A stretch of DNA of 64,000 nucleotides from Alphaproteobacteria bacterium MarineAlpha11_Bin1 (GTDB taxonomy: Bacteria; Pseudomonadota; Alphaproteobacteria; MPNO01; UBA830): the NCBI GenBank assembly GCA_002937455.1, contig PTJZ01000005.1, forward strand, positions 124,001 to 188,000. Direction: 5' to 3'. The position numbers and the translations under genes are program-made. Under the pieces are notes generated by a model, which made no database searches, was not told the DNA's origin, and saw only the letters and a program-made list of their open reading frames with translations. Below are positions 26,200 to 35,726 of the stretch, one piece after another; positions within the stretch are counted from its first letter, which is position 1, and every line of letters starts with the position of its first letter.

Positions 26200-26988
26200 T
26201 CAGCGGCCCTTAAAATTCGGCTTGCGTTTGTTGACGAAGCCATCGATACCTTCGTGAGCATCAGTCGTTCGGGTCAGATTGACGATTGACCGCGTTTCCC
26301 GGTCCATTTGAGTTTCCAGTCCACCAATCCATGTTTCCTGCAGCAAACGCTTGGTTGCACCAAAAGCTTTCGTAGGTCCAGCAGCAAAATTCTTGGCGTG
26401 TGCCATGGCCTCATCTTGAAGCTGCTGGTCAGGGACCACGAGGTCAATGATCCCTATTTCCCGTGCTTCATCTGCGTTCAGCATGCGGTTGGTTAGCATC
26501 AGCTCCTTTGCTCGTCGCAGCCCTATTAGCCTAGGAAGATACCACGTAGAAGAACCATCTGGAGATAGTCCGGCCGCAGTATAGGCTAGGGTGAACTTCG
26601 CAGATTCACCTGCGATCGCGAAGTCGCAGGCGGCAGCCAAACTAAACCCGGCCCCCGCAGCCATACCGTTGATTGCGCCAACGACAGGCGCGTCCATGTG
26701 GGCCATGCGGGATAGCGCTGCGTGCAATAATCCAGTGATTTCTTTAAGTGTTGATCCGAGAGAATCTCCTTGAGCTGCAAAATATTTTAGGTCCCCTCCA
26801 GCTGAGAAAATTGCACCCTCGCCGGTGAGCAGGACAGCACGGATATCGTCGCGTTCGTCGCAGGCGATGGTGGCGTCGAAAAGATCACGACAGATATCCG
26901 AGTTAAGAGCGTTCGCTGCGTTCGGGCGGTTCAGCGCTAGCCGCGCCACTCCGTGTGCGACGTCGAAAGACAGATTTTCGTATGACAC
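26200..26988 (-). CDS. Enoyl-CoA hydratase/isomerase family protein
   Basis: Crotonase-fold protein of 262 residues. The N-terminal VARLALNRPNAANALN, the oxyanion segment GEGAIFSAGGDLKYF near 55-69 and AINGMAAGAGFSLAAACDFAIA near 105-126 are diagnostic. In the second catalytic segment the sequence is LSPDGSSTWYLP, with Asp where classical hydratases have Glu, a pattern common in PaaG-like isomerases and some hydratases. First gene of the minus-strand operon, divergent from the acyl-CoA ligase, with 85 bases between starts. Confidence 0.9.
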   Translation of the reverse strand: MSYENLSFDVAHGVARLALNRPNAANALNSDICRDLFDATIACDERDDIRAVLLTGEGAIFSAGGDLKYFAAQGDSLGSTLKEITGLLHAALSRMAHMDAPVVGAINGMAAGAGFSLAAACDFAIAGESAKFTLAYTAAGLSPDGSSTWYLPRLIGLRRAKELMLTNRMLNADEAREIGIIDLVVPDQQLQDEAMAHAKNFAAGPTKAFGATKRLLQETWIGGLETQMDRETRSIVNLTRTTDAHEGIDGFVNKRKPNFKGR

Positions 26989-27073
26989 TTTTACCCTTTC
27001 AACTGATTGTCACGTGACGTTTGCGACGATAGTTTTGGTTTAAACGTAAAAATGCGGACAATCAAAGGAAGGA

Positions 27074-28705
27074 ATGTGGATGCTTGGCCTTATGATGGAC
27101 AAGCCGCTGCTGATTTCGTCGGTGTTGGAATATGCCGCGAAATACCACGGCGGTACCGAAATTGTATCACGGATGGTCGAAGGACCAATCCACCGATACA
27201 ATTATGCCGACGCGCAGGTAAGGTCAAAGCGACTTGCAAAGTCGCTTACTCGTCTGGGGATCGCCCCGGGTGATCGTGTTGCCACTCTCGCGTGGAATGG
27301 GTTTCGCCATTTAGAACTTTATTACGGCGTATCCGGCATGGGCGCCATTTGTCACATGGTCAACCCGCGGCTGTTTTCCGGGCAAATTTCTTACATCCTC
27401 GAAAACGCTGAGGACAAAATTGTATTCGCTGATCTCACCTTTGTCCCACTACTTGAGGGAATAGCCGCGGAGGCAACGTCAGTGAAAGCATTTGTGATCA
27501 TGACCGACGAAACCAACATGCCGGATACCAGCCTACCCAATGTGTATTGCTACGAGAAACTGCTAGCGGCGGAGGATGGCAATTACGATTGGCCACAGTT
27601 CGACGAAAACACGGCTTCGTCCATGTGTTACAGCTCCGGAACGACGGGTAATCCCAAGGGGGTTTTGTATTCTCACCGTTCTACCGTGCTCCATGCCTGG
27701 GCCGCAATGACGCCGGATATGCTCAATATCTCGGCTACGGACGCCATCATGCCGGCTGTGCCGATGTTCCACGTAAATGCCTGGGGCATTCCATATGCTG
27801 CCGCCATGGCAGGTGCCAAAATGGTGATGCCTGGCGCAGAGATGGATGGTGAGAGCATCCACAGGATGATCGAGGACGAGGGCGTTACCATTTCTGCTGG
27901 CGTACCGACAGTGTGGCTCGGCCTGCTAGACTATCTAGACCGCAGTGGTAATACGGTCGAGAAGTTTAAGTATTGCGTGATCGGCGGATCGGCGGCACCT
28001 CGGGCAATGAGCGTGGATATGCATGAGAAATACGGTGTCCAAGTTCTCCATGCTTGGGGTATGACGGAGATGTCACCTCTAGGTACAGTCAATTGGCCCA
28101 AGAACGGTATGGAGGGTGAAACTGATGAAGCTCGATACGACAGACAGGTTAAGCAGGGCCGTCCTTGCTACGGCATAGATATGAAGATCGTCAATGACGC
28201 AAATGACCCCTTGCCGGAAGACGGCAAGTCGTTTGGTGAGCTGAAAGTACGCGGCTTCTGGGTGTGTAGTGAATACTATCGAGCCGAAGGTGCCAGCCAC
28301 GATTCTGAGGGTTGGTTTCCTACCGGTGATGTTGCGACCATCGATTCTGACGGCTATATGCACGTCACTGATCGTTCTAAGGATGTAATAAAGTCTGGTG
28401 GTGAGTGGATCAGTTCCATAGAACTAGAAAATATCGCGATCGGCCATCCGGGGGTTTTCGAGGCAGCAGTGATCGGTGTCAGCCATCCCAAATGGGATGA
28501 ACGCCCATTATTGATTGTGGTCCGTAACGAGGGAAGCGACGTGTCTGCGGAAGACCTATTGGCATTCTACGAGGGTAAGGTGGCCAAATGGTGGATCCCA
28601 GATGATGTCGCCTTTATTGACGAACTCCCCCACACGGCGACTGGGAAGCTATTGAAAATGGATCTACGCAACATCTTTGAGGGCTACAAACTACCGAAAG
28701 CGTAG
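27074..28705 (+). CDS. Fatty-acid-CoA ligase, AlkK-like
   Basis: ANL-family ligase of about 543 residues that activates a carboxylic acid to its CoA thioester through an acyl-AMP. The P-loop [17 protein letters not shown] is near 179-195, the A5 motif GMTEMSP near 337, the A7/A8 region [12 protein letters not shown] with [14 protein letters not shown] near 430-450, and the A10 lysine in TGKLLK near the end. The sequence pattern fits medium/long-chain AlkK-type ligases. ATG 27074 lies directly after AAGGAAGGA; ATG 27080 has better spacing and may be the real start. Divergent from the dehalogenase operon, for which it probably supplies the CoA ester. Confidence 0.9.
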   Translation: MWMLGLMMDKPLLISSVLEYAAKYHGGTEIVSRMVEGPIHRYNYADAQVRSKRLAKSLTRLGIAPGDRVATLAWNGFRHLELYYGVSGMGAICHMVNPRLFSGQISYILENAEDKIVFADLTFVPLLEGIAAEATSVKAFVIMTDETNMPDTSLPNVYCYEKLLAAEDGNYDWPQFDENTASSMCYSSGTTGNPKGVLYSHRSTVLHAWAAMTPDMLNISATDAIMPAVPMFHVNAWGIPYAAAMAGAKMVMPGAEMDGESIHRMIEDEGVTISAGVPTVWLGLLDYLDRSGNTVEKFKYCVIGGSAAPRAMSVDMHEKYGVQVLHAWGMTEMSPLGTVNWPKNGMEGETDEARYDRQVKQGRPCYGIDMKIVNDANDPLPEDGKSFGELKVRGFWVCSEYYRAEGASHDSEGWFPTGDVATIDSDGYMHVTDRSKDVIKSGGEWISSIELENIAIGHPGVFEAAVIGVSHPKWDERPLLIVVRNEGSDVSAEDLLAFYEGKVAKWWIPDDVAFIDELPHTATGKLLKMDLRNIFEGYKLPKA

Positions 28706-28765
28706 CTCCTGTTCAAAGAACGACGATCCACAGCTATATTATATTAAAGTTTTTGTTTTCACGGT

Positions 28766-29596
28766 TTAGTTCCCAACCTCCACATCAGCAAAAAACTCAC
28801 CTAACACGTTGTTGAATAACTCCGGTTCTTCCAGATTAAGAACGTGGCCAGTGTTAGGAATCACGAAGAGGCGCGATCCCGCGATAAGTTTTTTCATGAA
28901 GATACCGGGGACTAGGCAGCGCTCGTCATCATCGCCGGTAACGATCATCGATGGCACTGGAATCGATCGGATTTCCTCCTCCAAATCCCACAGACTTGGG
29001 CGCGATGCTTGCACGCCGCGCTGTGTCAAAGCAGCGCCGGTATTAGAATGCTCCCGCAGCTTAGCAACGAAGTTGTCCCAGCCGCGCGGGTCTTTCTGCT
29101 TGAAGGTCAACCGGCCCGGAACGGTGACGTACTCCTCGGCGAAATCGGCCGCACCCCGTCTCTCAAAATTATCGGCGACGGTCAGTGAAAGGGATTGGAA
29201 TTCTTCATGTGTGTTGGGCTCCGATCCATAGCCGCAGCCGCAGATAGTCAGAGATAAAGCTCGATGAGGATATACCATGCCAAAATGGAGGGTTGCGAAC
29301 CCACCCATCGAAAGCCCCACTATGTGAGCTTTTTCAATACCAAGATGGTCGAGGACCGCCAAAGCGTCTTCGCGAGCGATATCTTGAGAATAACTGGCCT
29401 CGTTTTCCGGGGTTTCCGATCCAGGATAACCACGCGCCGAATACACGATACAGCGCCGTCGCCGGCTGAAGTGGCTAACCTGCGGTTCCCATGATCGCCA
29501 GTCGCCAGCGAATTCGTGGATGAACAAAATCGGCGTACCGTCTCCCGTGTCCTCGTAATAAAGCTTAATCCCGTCGGCCGCGGTTAAATGTGGCAT
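28766..29596 (-). CDS. Alpha/beta hydrolase
   Basis: A 276-residue alpha/beta-hydrolase. HEFAGDWRSW at 27-36 is the oxyanion region, the nucleophile is Ser96 in GLSMGG, and the acid and base appear in TGDDDERC and NTGHVLN. The family includes esterases, C-C hydrolases and 3-oxoadipate enol-lactonases; substrate cannot be told. Convergent with the ligase gene. It may belong functionally with the CoA island, for example by hydrolysing an ester or lactone before activation. Confidence 0.85.
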   Translation of the reverse strand: MPHLTAADGIKLYYEDTGDGTPILFIHEFAGDWRSWEPQVSHFSRRRRCIVYSARGYPGSETPENEASYSQDIAREDALAVLDHLGIEKAHIVGLSMGGFATLHFGMVYPHRALSLTICGCGYGSEPNTHEEFQSLSLTVADNFERRGAADFAEEYVTVPGRLTFKQKDPRGWDNFVAKLREHSNTGAALTQRGVQASRPSLWDLEEEIRSIPVPSMIVTGDDDERCLVPGIFMKKLIAGSRLFVIPNTGHVLNLEEPELFNNVLGEFFADVEVGN

Positions 29597-29781
29597 ATCT
29601 TTCTCCTATCGTATTTTTAATCGTCCCCATCCGCCTGACAATCCTCGTATGTCCGGCCAAGATTAGTACCGTCTGTCATAACCGGAGAGAATTATGAGCA
29701 TTTGGCTTCTTCTCTACCATAGCGGTTGCGTGCGGGCGTTGCGGGTGGATAATAGTCCGCCATGTCATTTATGTATTTTCC

Positions 29782-30789
29782 ATGAATAAGATTCTCGTCA
29801 CCGGCGGTGCCGGATATATAGGTAGCCATACGTGCAAGGCGCTCTCTGCAGCGGGAATGGAGCCCGTGGTATTTGATAATCTGGTAAGTGGTCACGAATG
29901 GGCGGTCAAATGGGGGGAGTTGGAAAAGGGTGACTTACTCGATCGAGATAGGATTGCTGAGGTAGTACGAAATATTTGCCCCGATGGCGTAATTCATTTT
30001 GCCGGTTCAGCCTATATCGGGGAGTCCTTTACCCACCCAGCAAAGTATTGGAGAAACAATCTCACTGGCACGATCAATCTTCTAGACGCACTGATCCCCG
30101 TCGCCGTGCCGCCGGTAGTGTTTTCGAGCAGTTGTACGGTCTACGGCGTTGTTGACGTTGATCTTATTTCAGAGGTCACCCCTGTGGCTCCGATAAATCC
30201 ATACGGTAACACCAAACGCGCCATTGAAATAATGATGGAGGATTACCAAGTTGCTACAGGTTTGCGTCATATTGTGCTGAGATATTTCAATGCGGGCGGT
30301 GCGGATGCTGGCGGAGATATCGGCGAAGTCCATGATCCAGAAACCCACCTGATTCCGCTTTCTATCGCTGCCGCTTTTGGTGATCGAGAGGTGCTAAAAA
30401 TATTTGGGACAGACTATCCGACCACTGACGGCACCTGTGTGCGGGACTATATCCATGTTACCGATCTGGCAGATGCACACGTCCGTGCATTACAGCACCT
30501 CCTCGACGGCGGTAAGTCCGATGTTTTCAACCTCGGAGCTGGGGAGGGGTGTTCAGTCCGTGACGTTGTGGATGCCGTTGGCCGATTGGTGGGTAGGCCT
30601 GTGCCTGTGGAAGAAGACATTCGCCGGTCAGGAGACCCCCCACGACTAGTAGCAGATACAGCGCACGCCCAAGACGTGCTGGGCTGGAAACCTGTGCACT
30701 CATCGCTCGATAATATCGTTACAACCGCGTGGCATTGGTATCGGGCGCAGAAGCAGATTTTGTCGCAACCCGACGCGGGCTTGGACTAA
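29782..30789 (+). CDS. galE: UDP-glucose 4-epimerase
   Basis: Extended SDR of 335 residues interconverting UDP-glucose and UDP-galactose for cell-surface polysaccharides. The NAD motif GGAGYIGSH is at 7-15, the catalytic Ser/Thr in SSSCTVYG near 114-121 and the YGNTK (YxxxK) near 141-145. ATG 29782 lacks a strong Shine-Dalgarno. Its stop is only four bases before cobU, so the nucleotide-loop genes appear to be read from the galE promoter, a functionally odd pairing. Confidence 0.93.
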   Translation: MNKILVTGGAGYIGSHTCKALSAAGMEPVVFDNLVSGHEWAVKWGELEKGDLLDRDRIAEVVRNICPDGVIHFAGSAYIGESFTHPAKYWRNNLTGTINLLDALIPVAVPPVVFSSSCTVYGVVDVDLISEVTPVAPINPYGNTKRAIEIMMEDYQVATGLRHIVLRYFNAGGADAGGDIGEVHDPETHLIPLSIAAAFGDREVLKIFGTDYPTTDGTCVRDYIHVTDLADAHVRALQHLLDGGKSDVFNLGAGEGCSVRDVVDAVGRLVGRPVPVEEDIRRSGDPPRLVADTAHAQDVLGWKPVHSSLDNIVTTAWHWYRAQKQILSQPDAGLD

Positions 30790-30793
30790 ACAT

Positions 30794-31321
30794 ATGTTTT
30801 CCCCGATCTCGACTTTCGTCATTGGAGGTGCATCCTCTGGAAAAAGCCTATACGCCGAAGAGTTGGTAATGGAATTACCTGGAGCCCCGATCTATTTGGC
30901 AACTGCGCAGGCTTTCGATGACGAAATGGAGGATAAGATTGCATCCCATCGCCGTCGCCGTGGAGACGATTGGACCACGATTGAAGAACCCTATGACTTG
31001 CCTGACGCAATTTCCGAAAATGGCGTGTCAAATACGGTATTATTGGTCGATTGTCTTACCCTGTGGCTATCTAATTTGATTTTCTTAGAACGCGATATTT
31101 CAAAAGAAAGTGATGACCTGATTGAGGCAATTTCAAAAGTCAAAGGGTGTATAGTTCTAGTGTCAAACGAGGTTGGTCTGGGCTTAGTACCCGATAATCA
31201 GGTTGGGCGGCATTTTCGTGATCTGCAAGGTACTCTTAACCAAAAAGTCGCAGCGGCAGCGGACCGTGTGGTATTCATAGCTGCCGGACTACCACTGACC
31301 CTCAAAGGTACCACGAATTGA
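30794..31321 (+). CDS. cobU: Adenosylcobinamide kinase/adenosylcobinamide-phosphate guanylyltransferase
   Basis: Bifunctional enzyme (also called CobP) of 175 residues that phosphorylates adenosylcobinamide and attaches GMP. The P-loop GGASSGKS is at 11-18. His52 in SHRRRRGDDW is the expected guanylylated histidine. EVGLGLVP near 132 and the GRxFRDLQGTLNQ segment near 141 complete the CobU signature. Overlaps the downstream decarboxylase by four bases (TTGA). Confidence 0.95.
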   Translation: MFSPISTFVIGGASSGKSLYAEELVMELPGAPIYLATAQAFDDEMEDKIASHRRRRGDDWTTIEEPYDLPDAISENGVSNTVLLVDCLTLWLSNLIFLERDISKESDDLIEAISKVKGCIVLVSNEVGLGLVPDNQVGRHFRDLQGTLNQKVAAAADRVVFIAAGLPLTLKGTTN

Positions 31322-32304
31322 CCGAAGTTTTTCACGGGGGAGATTTGCGGGCTGCCGCGAATAGTTTTGGCGAGCAAGCTGACGACTGGCTAGATCTTAG
31401 TACTGGAATTAATCCGCACCCTTGGCCCGTACCAGAGAGCATGCTCGAAGCGCTTCACCTGCTTCCTGATAGTGATCGGATGGACAATCTGAAGTTAGCC
31501 GCGGCGGCTGCATATGGAGTAAACGATCCAGCATGTATCGCTTGTGGTCCCGGGAGTCAGGCATTGATCCAATGGTTGCCTCGTCTACGTGATGTCTGTC
31601 GGGTCGCCGTGGTAGCACCAACCTATGGAGAGCATACCCCTGCGTGGAAGGCCGCAGGCCACGACGTTTTTGAGACAGAGTTTTTGCCAGAACCAGCCGA
31701 TTGCGATGTTGCGGTTGTGACTCGACCCAACAACCCGGACGGGGCGACACCGGCGATTGCCGATGTGACCTCTCTTGCTAAATTGCTATCGGAGAAAGGC
31801 GGAGGAGTGGTTGTGGATGAAGCCTTCGCCGATCTTGATACGGCTCCCTCCATCGCTGCTGGCACCTCCGCTGGGATCGTCGCTCTCCGGTCGTTTGGAA
31901 AGTTTTATGGATTACCCGGACTACGCCTCGGTTTTGTAGTTGCCGGCCCGGATATGGTGGCAAGAACGGCTGCTGCTCTGGGGCCTTGGCCGGTGTCCTC
32001 GCTAGCTGCCGATATAGGCGCCGCAGCATTAATGGATTTCGACTGGCAGACGAAAACCCGCGATCGGCTGGAGGAGTCAGCCCTTCGTCTAGACAATATT
32101 TTAATGGGGGCCGGACTCGATATACTGGGTGGCACCAACCTTTTCAGGCTAGTCACCTCCGGGAAAGCGCAGACGATGCACGAAAAACTAGGCCGGGCTG
32201 GAATCTATACCCGCAGATTTCTGGAAAACCCAAGCTGGCTGCGTTTTGGACTGCCGGGAAAAACGGTGGATTGGGTACGTCTCGAGAAGGCATTGTATTC
32301 ATGA
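31318..32304 (+). CDS. cobD: Threonine-phosphate decarboxylase (CobD/CobC type)
   Basis: PLP aminotransferase-fold enzyme of 328 residues that makes (R)-1-amino-2-propanol phosphate, the linker between corrin ring and nucleotide loop. HGGDL at 6-10 is the family start; the PLP lysine is Lys195 in RSFGKFYGLPG, and RPNNPDG at 136-142 and VDEAFADL at 166-173 are fold motifs. The start codon is TTG 31318 overlapping the cobU stop. Called cobC in Pseudomonas nomenclature. Followed by ATGA overlap with the phosphatase. Confidence 0.93.
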   Translation: MTEVFHGGDLRAAANSFGEQADDWLDLSTGINPHPWPVPESMLEALHLLPDSDRMDNLKLAAAAAYGVNDPACIACGPGSQALIQWLPRLRDVCRVAVVAPTYGEHTPAWKAAGHDVFETEFLPEPADCDVAVVTRPNNPDGATPAIADVTSLAKLLSEKGGGVVVDEAFADLDTAPSIAAGTSAGIVALRSFGKFYGLPGLRLGFVVAGPDMVARTAAALGPWPVSSLAADIGAAALMDFDWQTKTRDRLEESALRLDNILMGAGLDILGGTNLFRLVTSGKAQTMHEKLGRAGIYTRRFLENPSWLRFGLPGKTVDWVRLEKALYS

Positions 32305-32906
32305 AAAATAGCGTGACTGAGTGGTGGCTGATCCGACATGCGCCTACTATTAATCCTGAAAAGGCTGTTTATGGCGCGCTCGACCTTGACATTCATATGC
32401 CGTCCGAGGAAGCGTTCCAAAATCTGTCCGATGCCTTGCCTGAAAACCCAATATGGATGATTTCTCATCTGTCGAGGACACGAAAAACGCTTGATGGGAT
32501 CCTCGCCGCACGCGGAGGACATAACGTCGATGTTCATGTTGAGCAACGATTTGGAGAACAAAATTTCGGCGACTGGGAGGGCCGTCCTAGTGCCGAGGTC
32601 TGGGCTGAAATTCGCGAAAATGACAAGTCTTGGCCGGCGGATATCCGCCCACCGGGCGGGGAGACCTTTTCGGAGGTCTCCAACCGGGTACAAGAAGCGG
32701 CCTTGGACTGGTCGAGAAAAATAACGGATCGGTCTGTGGTCGCTGTACTCCACGCTGGCAGCATCCGTGGGTTCCTATCGGCTGCTATGGGGGGTGCACC
32801 GCTGGCTGCGCTGTCTTATACGATAGAAACTTTATCAATTACCCGCTGCGATTATCTCGGCCCTGAAAGCTGGCGCATCAACTTCGTCAACCGGTTGGCG
32901 GGTTAG
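32301..32906 (+). CDS. cobC: Histidine phosphatase, probable alpha-ribazole phosphatase
   Basis: Phosphoglycerate-mutase-like phosphatase of 201 residues. The phosphorylated histidine is His13 in IRHAPT, with FGDWEGRP near 90-97 and the second catalytic His in LHAGSIRGF near 154. In the cob operon it most likely removes the 5' phosphate of alpha-ribazole phosphate or adenosylcobalamin phosphate. ATG 32301 overlaps the decarboxylase stop by four bases; open codons upstream to 31986 lie inside that gene in another frame and were excluded. Confidence 0.85.
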   Translation: MKNSVTEWWLIRHAPTINPEKAVYGALDLDIHMPSEEAFQNLSDALPENPIWMISHLSRTRKTLDGILAARGGHNVDVHVEQRFGEQNFGDWEGRPSAEVWAEIRENDKSWPADIRPPGGETFSEVSNRVQEAALDWSRKITDRSVVAVLHAGSIRGFLSAAMGGAPLAALSYTIETLSITRCDYLGPESWRINFVNRLAG

Positions 32907-32938
32907 CCCACGAGGGCCTGCGGCATACATAAGATATT

Positions 32939-33700
32939 TCATTGTGCGCCTGCAATCACCGCGAGAGCAAAAATTTCGGCTATTTGCTGAGAAGCGCCAA
33001 GCGAGTCACCGGTATATCCCCCCAGTTTTCGTTGCGCGAACCAGGCGATAATCCCCGCACCTACCGCTGCTCCGATTAGACAACTCATCGGTTCGGTTGG
33101 AGAAGCCAAAACGCAAATGATTAACGCTAACAGCAACGCGCCGCCGCACACCGAGACCGAGGGAATGCCGGCGTTGGCGCCGAGACCATCTACTTTCACG
33201 GGCTGACTAAAGACCATTAACATCGGTATCATTCCCCGGCTGGCGGCGCAGGCCGCTACTAGCGCACCCAGTACAAGAGTGGGGTCGTTGATAGCGGCAA
33301 CAGAGGCGGCGCGCCCCGCAACCGTAAGGATTAGAGCGATAGCTCCGTAGGCGCCTATGCGACTATCTGACATGATCGCGAGCCGGCGCTCTTTGTGGGT
33401 ACCACCCCAAATGCCATCCGCTAAGTCCGCCAACCCATCTTCGTGGAGGCCGCCTGTAGTTACGATCATTGCGACTATAGCGAATAGTGCGGCGACGACG
33501 GCCGGCAGTTGGAGCAGGTTACAGAGAATGTAGATTGCGCCTCCCACCGTGGCGACCAGGACGCCAGCTATAGGAAAGGCCCACATACTAGCTGCGAGGG
33601 GCCGGTCAGCTGCTTCGGGCCAACGTGGTGAAGGAAAACGCGTCAAAAATACTACGCTAGTAAATATACCTTTTAAAAGATTGTTGTTGGATGCTGTCAT
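32939..33700 (-). CDS. cobS: Adenosylcobinamide-GDP ribazoletransferase (cobalamin synthase)
   Basis: Polytopic inner-membrane enzyme of 253 residues (CobV in Pseudomonas naming) that joins alpha-ribazole to AdoCbi-GDP. The signature TGGLHEDGLADLADGIWGG is at 82-100 with the Asp-rich metal site. RFPSPRWPEA near 21-30 and about six hydrophobic segments fit the family. It is divergent from cobT, the enzyme making its alpha-ribazole phosphate substrate, and faces the end of the cobU-D-C operon. Confidence 0.93.
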   Translation of the reverse strand: MTASNNNLLKGIFTSVVFLTRFPSPRWPEAADRPLAASMWAFPIAGVLVATVGGAIYILCNLLQLPAVVAALFAIVAMIVTTGGLHEDGLADLADGIWGGTHKERRLAIMSDSRIGAYGAIALILTVAGRAASVAAINDPTLVLGALVAACAASRGMIPMLMVFSQPVKVDGLGANAGIPSVSVCGGALLLALIICVLASPTEPMSCLIGAAVGAGIIAWFAQRKLGGYTGDSLGASQQIAEIFALAVIAGAQ

Positions 33701-33767
33701 GATGTCACCGAAATGTTATCAGTGGGGTGCCGTCGCCGCAGGCTAATTTTACTCCCATAGCGAAGAT

Positions 33768-34778
33768 ATGATTTTGAACCAGGATGCCATAGTTCGACAA
33801 CTTGAAAATTTACCCCATCTCGATACTGATTCGGCAAAGAGGACGATTGCACGAGAAGCAAACCTTACCAAACCTGCCGGTTCACTGGGCCGCTTGGAAG
33901 AACTCTCTTCCTGGTGTGCCGCCTGCCAGGGCCGTTATCCTCCTCGGCTGGAAAATATGGAGATCCTTGTTTTCGCAGGTAATCACGGTGTCACGGAACA
34001 GGGCGTATCTGCGTTTCCTCCGACGGTCACGCGCCAGATGGTTGCCAATTTTGCCGACGGGGGTGCTGCTATCAACCAGCTGGCTGAAATCCAGGGCGCG
34101 AAGCTAAGCGTTATCGATCTCGAGCTTGACCGACCCACGGCCAACTTTACCGTGGCATCCGCGATGTCGACAGAAGAACTTGCCTCGGCATTTGGGACTG
34201 GATACGACGCCTTAAATGAAGAGGCTGACGTATTGGTGGTTGGAGAAATGGGAATCGGCAACACAACCTCGGCTGCGGCTTTGTCCTGCGCGTTGTTTGG
34301 CGGGAGACCGGCTGACTGGACTGGACCGGGGACTGGGCTCGATGCGGCAGGAGTCGCGGTGAAGACTCGGGCCGTCGCGGCAGCAATGAAATTCCATGGT
34401 AAAAATTTGGATAATCCTCTGGAAGCGTTGAAACGTGTTGGCGGGCGTGAAATGGCCGCCATGGCCGGTGTCGTTCTTTCTGCACGGTGTAGCGGGATTC
34501 CGGTGATCCTCGATGGGTTTGTTGCTACCGCTGCGGTAGCAGTGCTCGAACGAACTGTCTGTGGCGCGCTTGATCACTGCGTCCCTGGGCATTTATCTAG
34601 CGAGCCGGGGCATCGGCTTCTGCTCAATAAACTCGGTAAGGAACCGCTTCTCGACCTTGGAATGGGTTTAGGCGAGGCATCGGGTGGGGCAGTCGCGCTG
34701 GGTTTGCTTAGGTGTGCCGTCGCGGCGCATAACGGCATGGCTACTTTTGAAGAAGCGGCAGTGAGTAGAGGTAATTAG
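33768..34778 (+). CDS. cobT: Nicotinate-nucleotide--dimethylbenzimidazole phosphoribosyltransferase
   Basis: Makes alpha-ribazole phosphate from NaMN and dimethylbenzimidazole; 336 residues. The motifs KPAGSLGRLE near 36-45, FAGNHGV near 68-74, GEMGIGNTTSAAA near 157-169, and GMGLGEASGG near 300 with the catalytic Glu are all present. This is CobT in Salmonella naming (CobU in Pseudomonas), not the chelatase subunit CobT. No dimethylbenzimidazole synthase gene (bluB) is seen in the window. Confidence 0.94.
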   Translation: MILNQDAIVRQLENLPHLDTDSAKRTIAREANLTKPAGSLGRLEELSSWCAACQGRYPPRLENMEILVFAGNHGVTEQGVSAFPPTVTRQMVANFADGGAAINQLAEIQGAKLSVIDLELDRPTANFTVASAMSTEELASAFGTGYDALNEEADVLVVGEMGIGNTTSAAALSCALFGGRPADWTGPGTGLDAAGVAVKTRAVAAAMKFHGKNLDNPLEALKRVGGREMAAMAGVVLSARCSGIPVILDGFVATAAVAVLERTVCGALDHCVPGHLSSEPGHRLLLNKLGKEPLLDLGMGLGEASGGAVALGLLRCAVAAHNGMATFEEAAVSRGN

Positions 34779-34794
34779 GCGTAAACCGCTGTAT

Positions 34795-35538
34795 TTAGGC
34801 CGTCTTTTCTGCCGCGAAGTGGTTCCAGAAGTTCCCCGCCAACCAGCCGGTTGCACACCAGAATACTGCGGCCGTTGCCAACGAAGCCGAGACGAAATGT
34901 GCAGCTAGTTCGGGCGGTACTGGGCCGCCGATCCGGTCGGGTACTGGCGCGCCAATCAGATGCGGTAGTGCTAAAAAAACTATTCCAGTCACTGCCCAAG
35001 GAACGCCGATTCGAAAAACCATGACCCATAGTCCGGCAGCAGTAAGGCCAACACACAGAAACCACCAGAGCTGACGATCACCAAGCGCTGCAGCCATAGC
35101 ACCGGGTACTTCCGGCGGTAGACCGAGGGCCGGCGCTAGGCTGATGCTAAAAAAGCCGGCAAGCCCCCAAAGAAGGCCACGGCGGCCGTTAATAGAACCG
35201 CCTGAAAGAGCAAAACATGCTGTTATAATCAACGCGAACCCAACACCAGTTAATAAGTTAGCTAAGCACGTATACATTGTCCTTTGGAGGCCGTCGTTGG
35301 GTGCCCAGCTTTCAGCTTCCAGCTTTTCACTGCCATTATGCGAGCCGTGGGCACTTGCTGGAGGGATTAACGTTACTCCTTTTTTAAGGAGACTATGCTT
35401 GTCGCCCTGCTCGCTGCCTCCTTCAAAGGTTTCTGACTGCAGAATGATAGGTGTAGTAGTAAAATGCTGTACGATCGAAACCACCACTCCTCCCAGCAAT
35501 CCAGAGATTATAGCGGTAAATAAAATTCGCCTTAACAT
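34795..35538 (-). CDS. cbtA: CbtA, predicted cobalt transporter subunit
   Basis: A 247-residue membrane protein with about six hydrophobic segments. The N-terminal span has the CbtA pattern RRILFTAIISGLLGG, and the second half shows GLPPEVPGA and HLIGAPVP. CbtA/CbtB were predicted as a cobalt transporter because they are linked to B12 genes and riboswitches; transport has been inferred from context rather than firmly shown. It lies 14 bases after cbtB and has a long periplasmic loop rich in Ser/Glu after the first span. Confidence 0.88.
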   Translation of the reverse strand: MLRRILFTAIISGLLGGVVVSIVQHFTTTPIILQSETFEGGSEQGDKHSLLKKGVTLIPPASAHGSHNGSEKLEAESWAPNDGLQRTMYTCLANLLTGVGFALIITACFALSGGSINGRRGLLWGLAGFFSISLAPALGLPPEVPGAMAAALGDRQLWWFLCVGLTAAGLWVMVFRIGVPWAVTGIVFLALPHLIGAPVPDRIGGPVPPELAAHFVSASLATAAVFWCATGWLAGNFWNHFAAEKTA

Positions 35539-35552
35539 ATGCTGTTACGTTC

Positions 35553-35726
35553 TCAGTGACAGGGAAAAGCGAATGAATGCCTACTGTCATGCGCGGCATT
35601 GTGGATAGTATCTGAATGTGCAAAGCCGGTGCCTAATACTATAAAAGCTCCCAGCAAAATCGCGAGAACTGCTGACGCTAGAACATTTGACCCCACTGCC
35701 GATTCTTTAATTACCTGTTGGTTCAT
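35553..35726 (-). CDS. cbtB: CbtB, small predicted cobalt transporter subunit
   Basis: A 57-residue one-span protein with the diagnostic His-rich C-terminus HNAAHDSRHS...PCH, thought to bind cobalt. ATG 35726 is preceded by AGGAGAGG at good spacing; upstream in-frame codons to 35810 are not family-like. Transcribed with cbtA and divergent from the riboswitch-cobW unit. Confidence 0.9.
   Translation of the reverse strand: MNQQVIKESAVGSNVLASAVLAILLGAFIVLGTGFAHSDTIHNAAHDSRHSFAFPCH

Noticed and set aside
31986..32300. Open extension upstream of the histidine phosphatase
   Set aside because: It lies inside the threonine-phosphate decarboxylase in another frame; ATG 32301 with the ATGA overlap starts just before the phosphatase motif.
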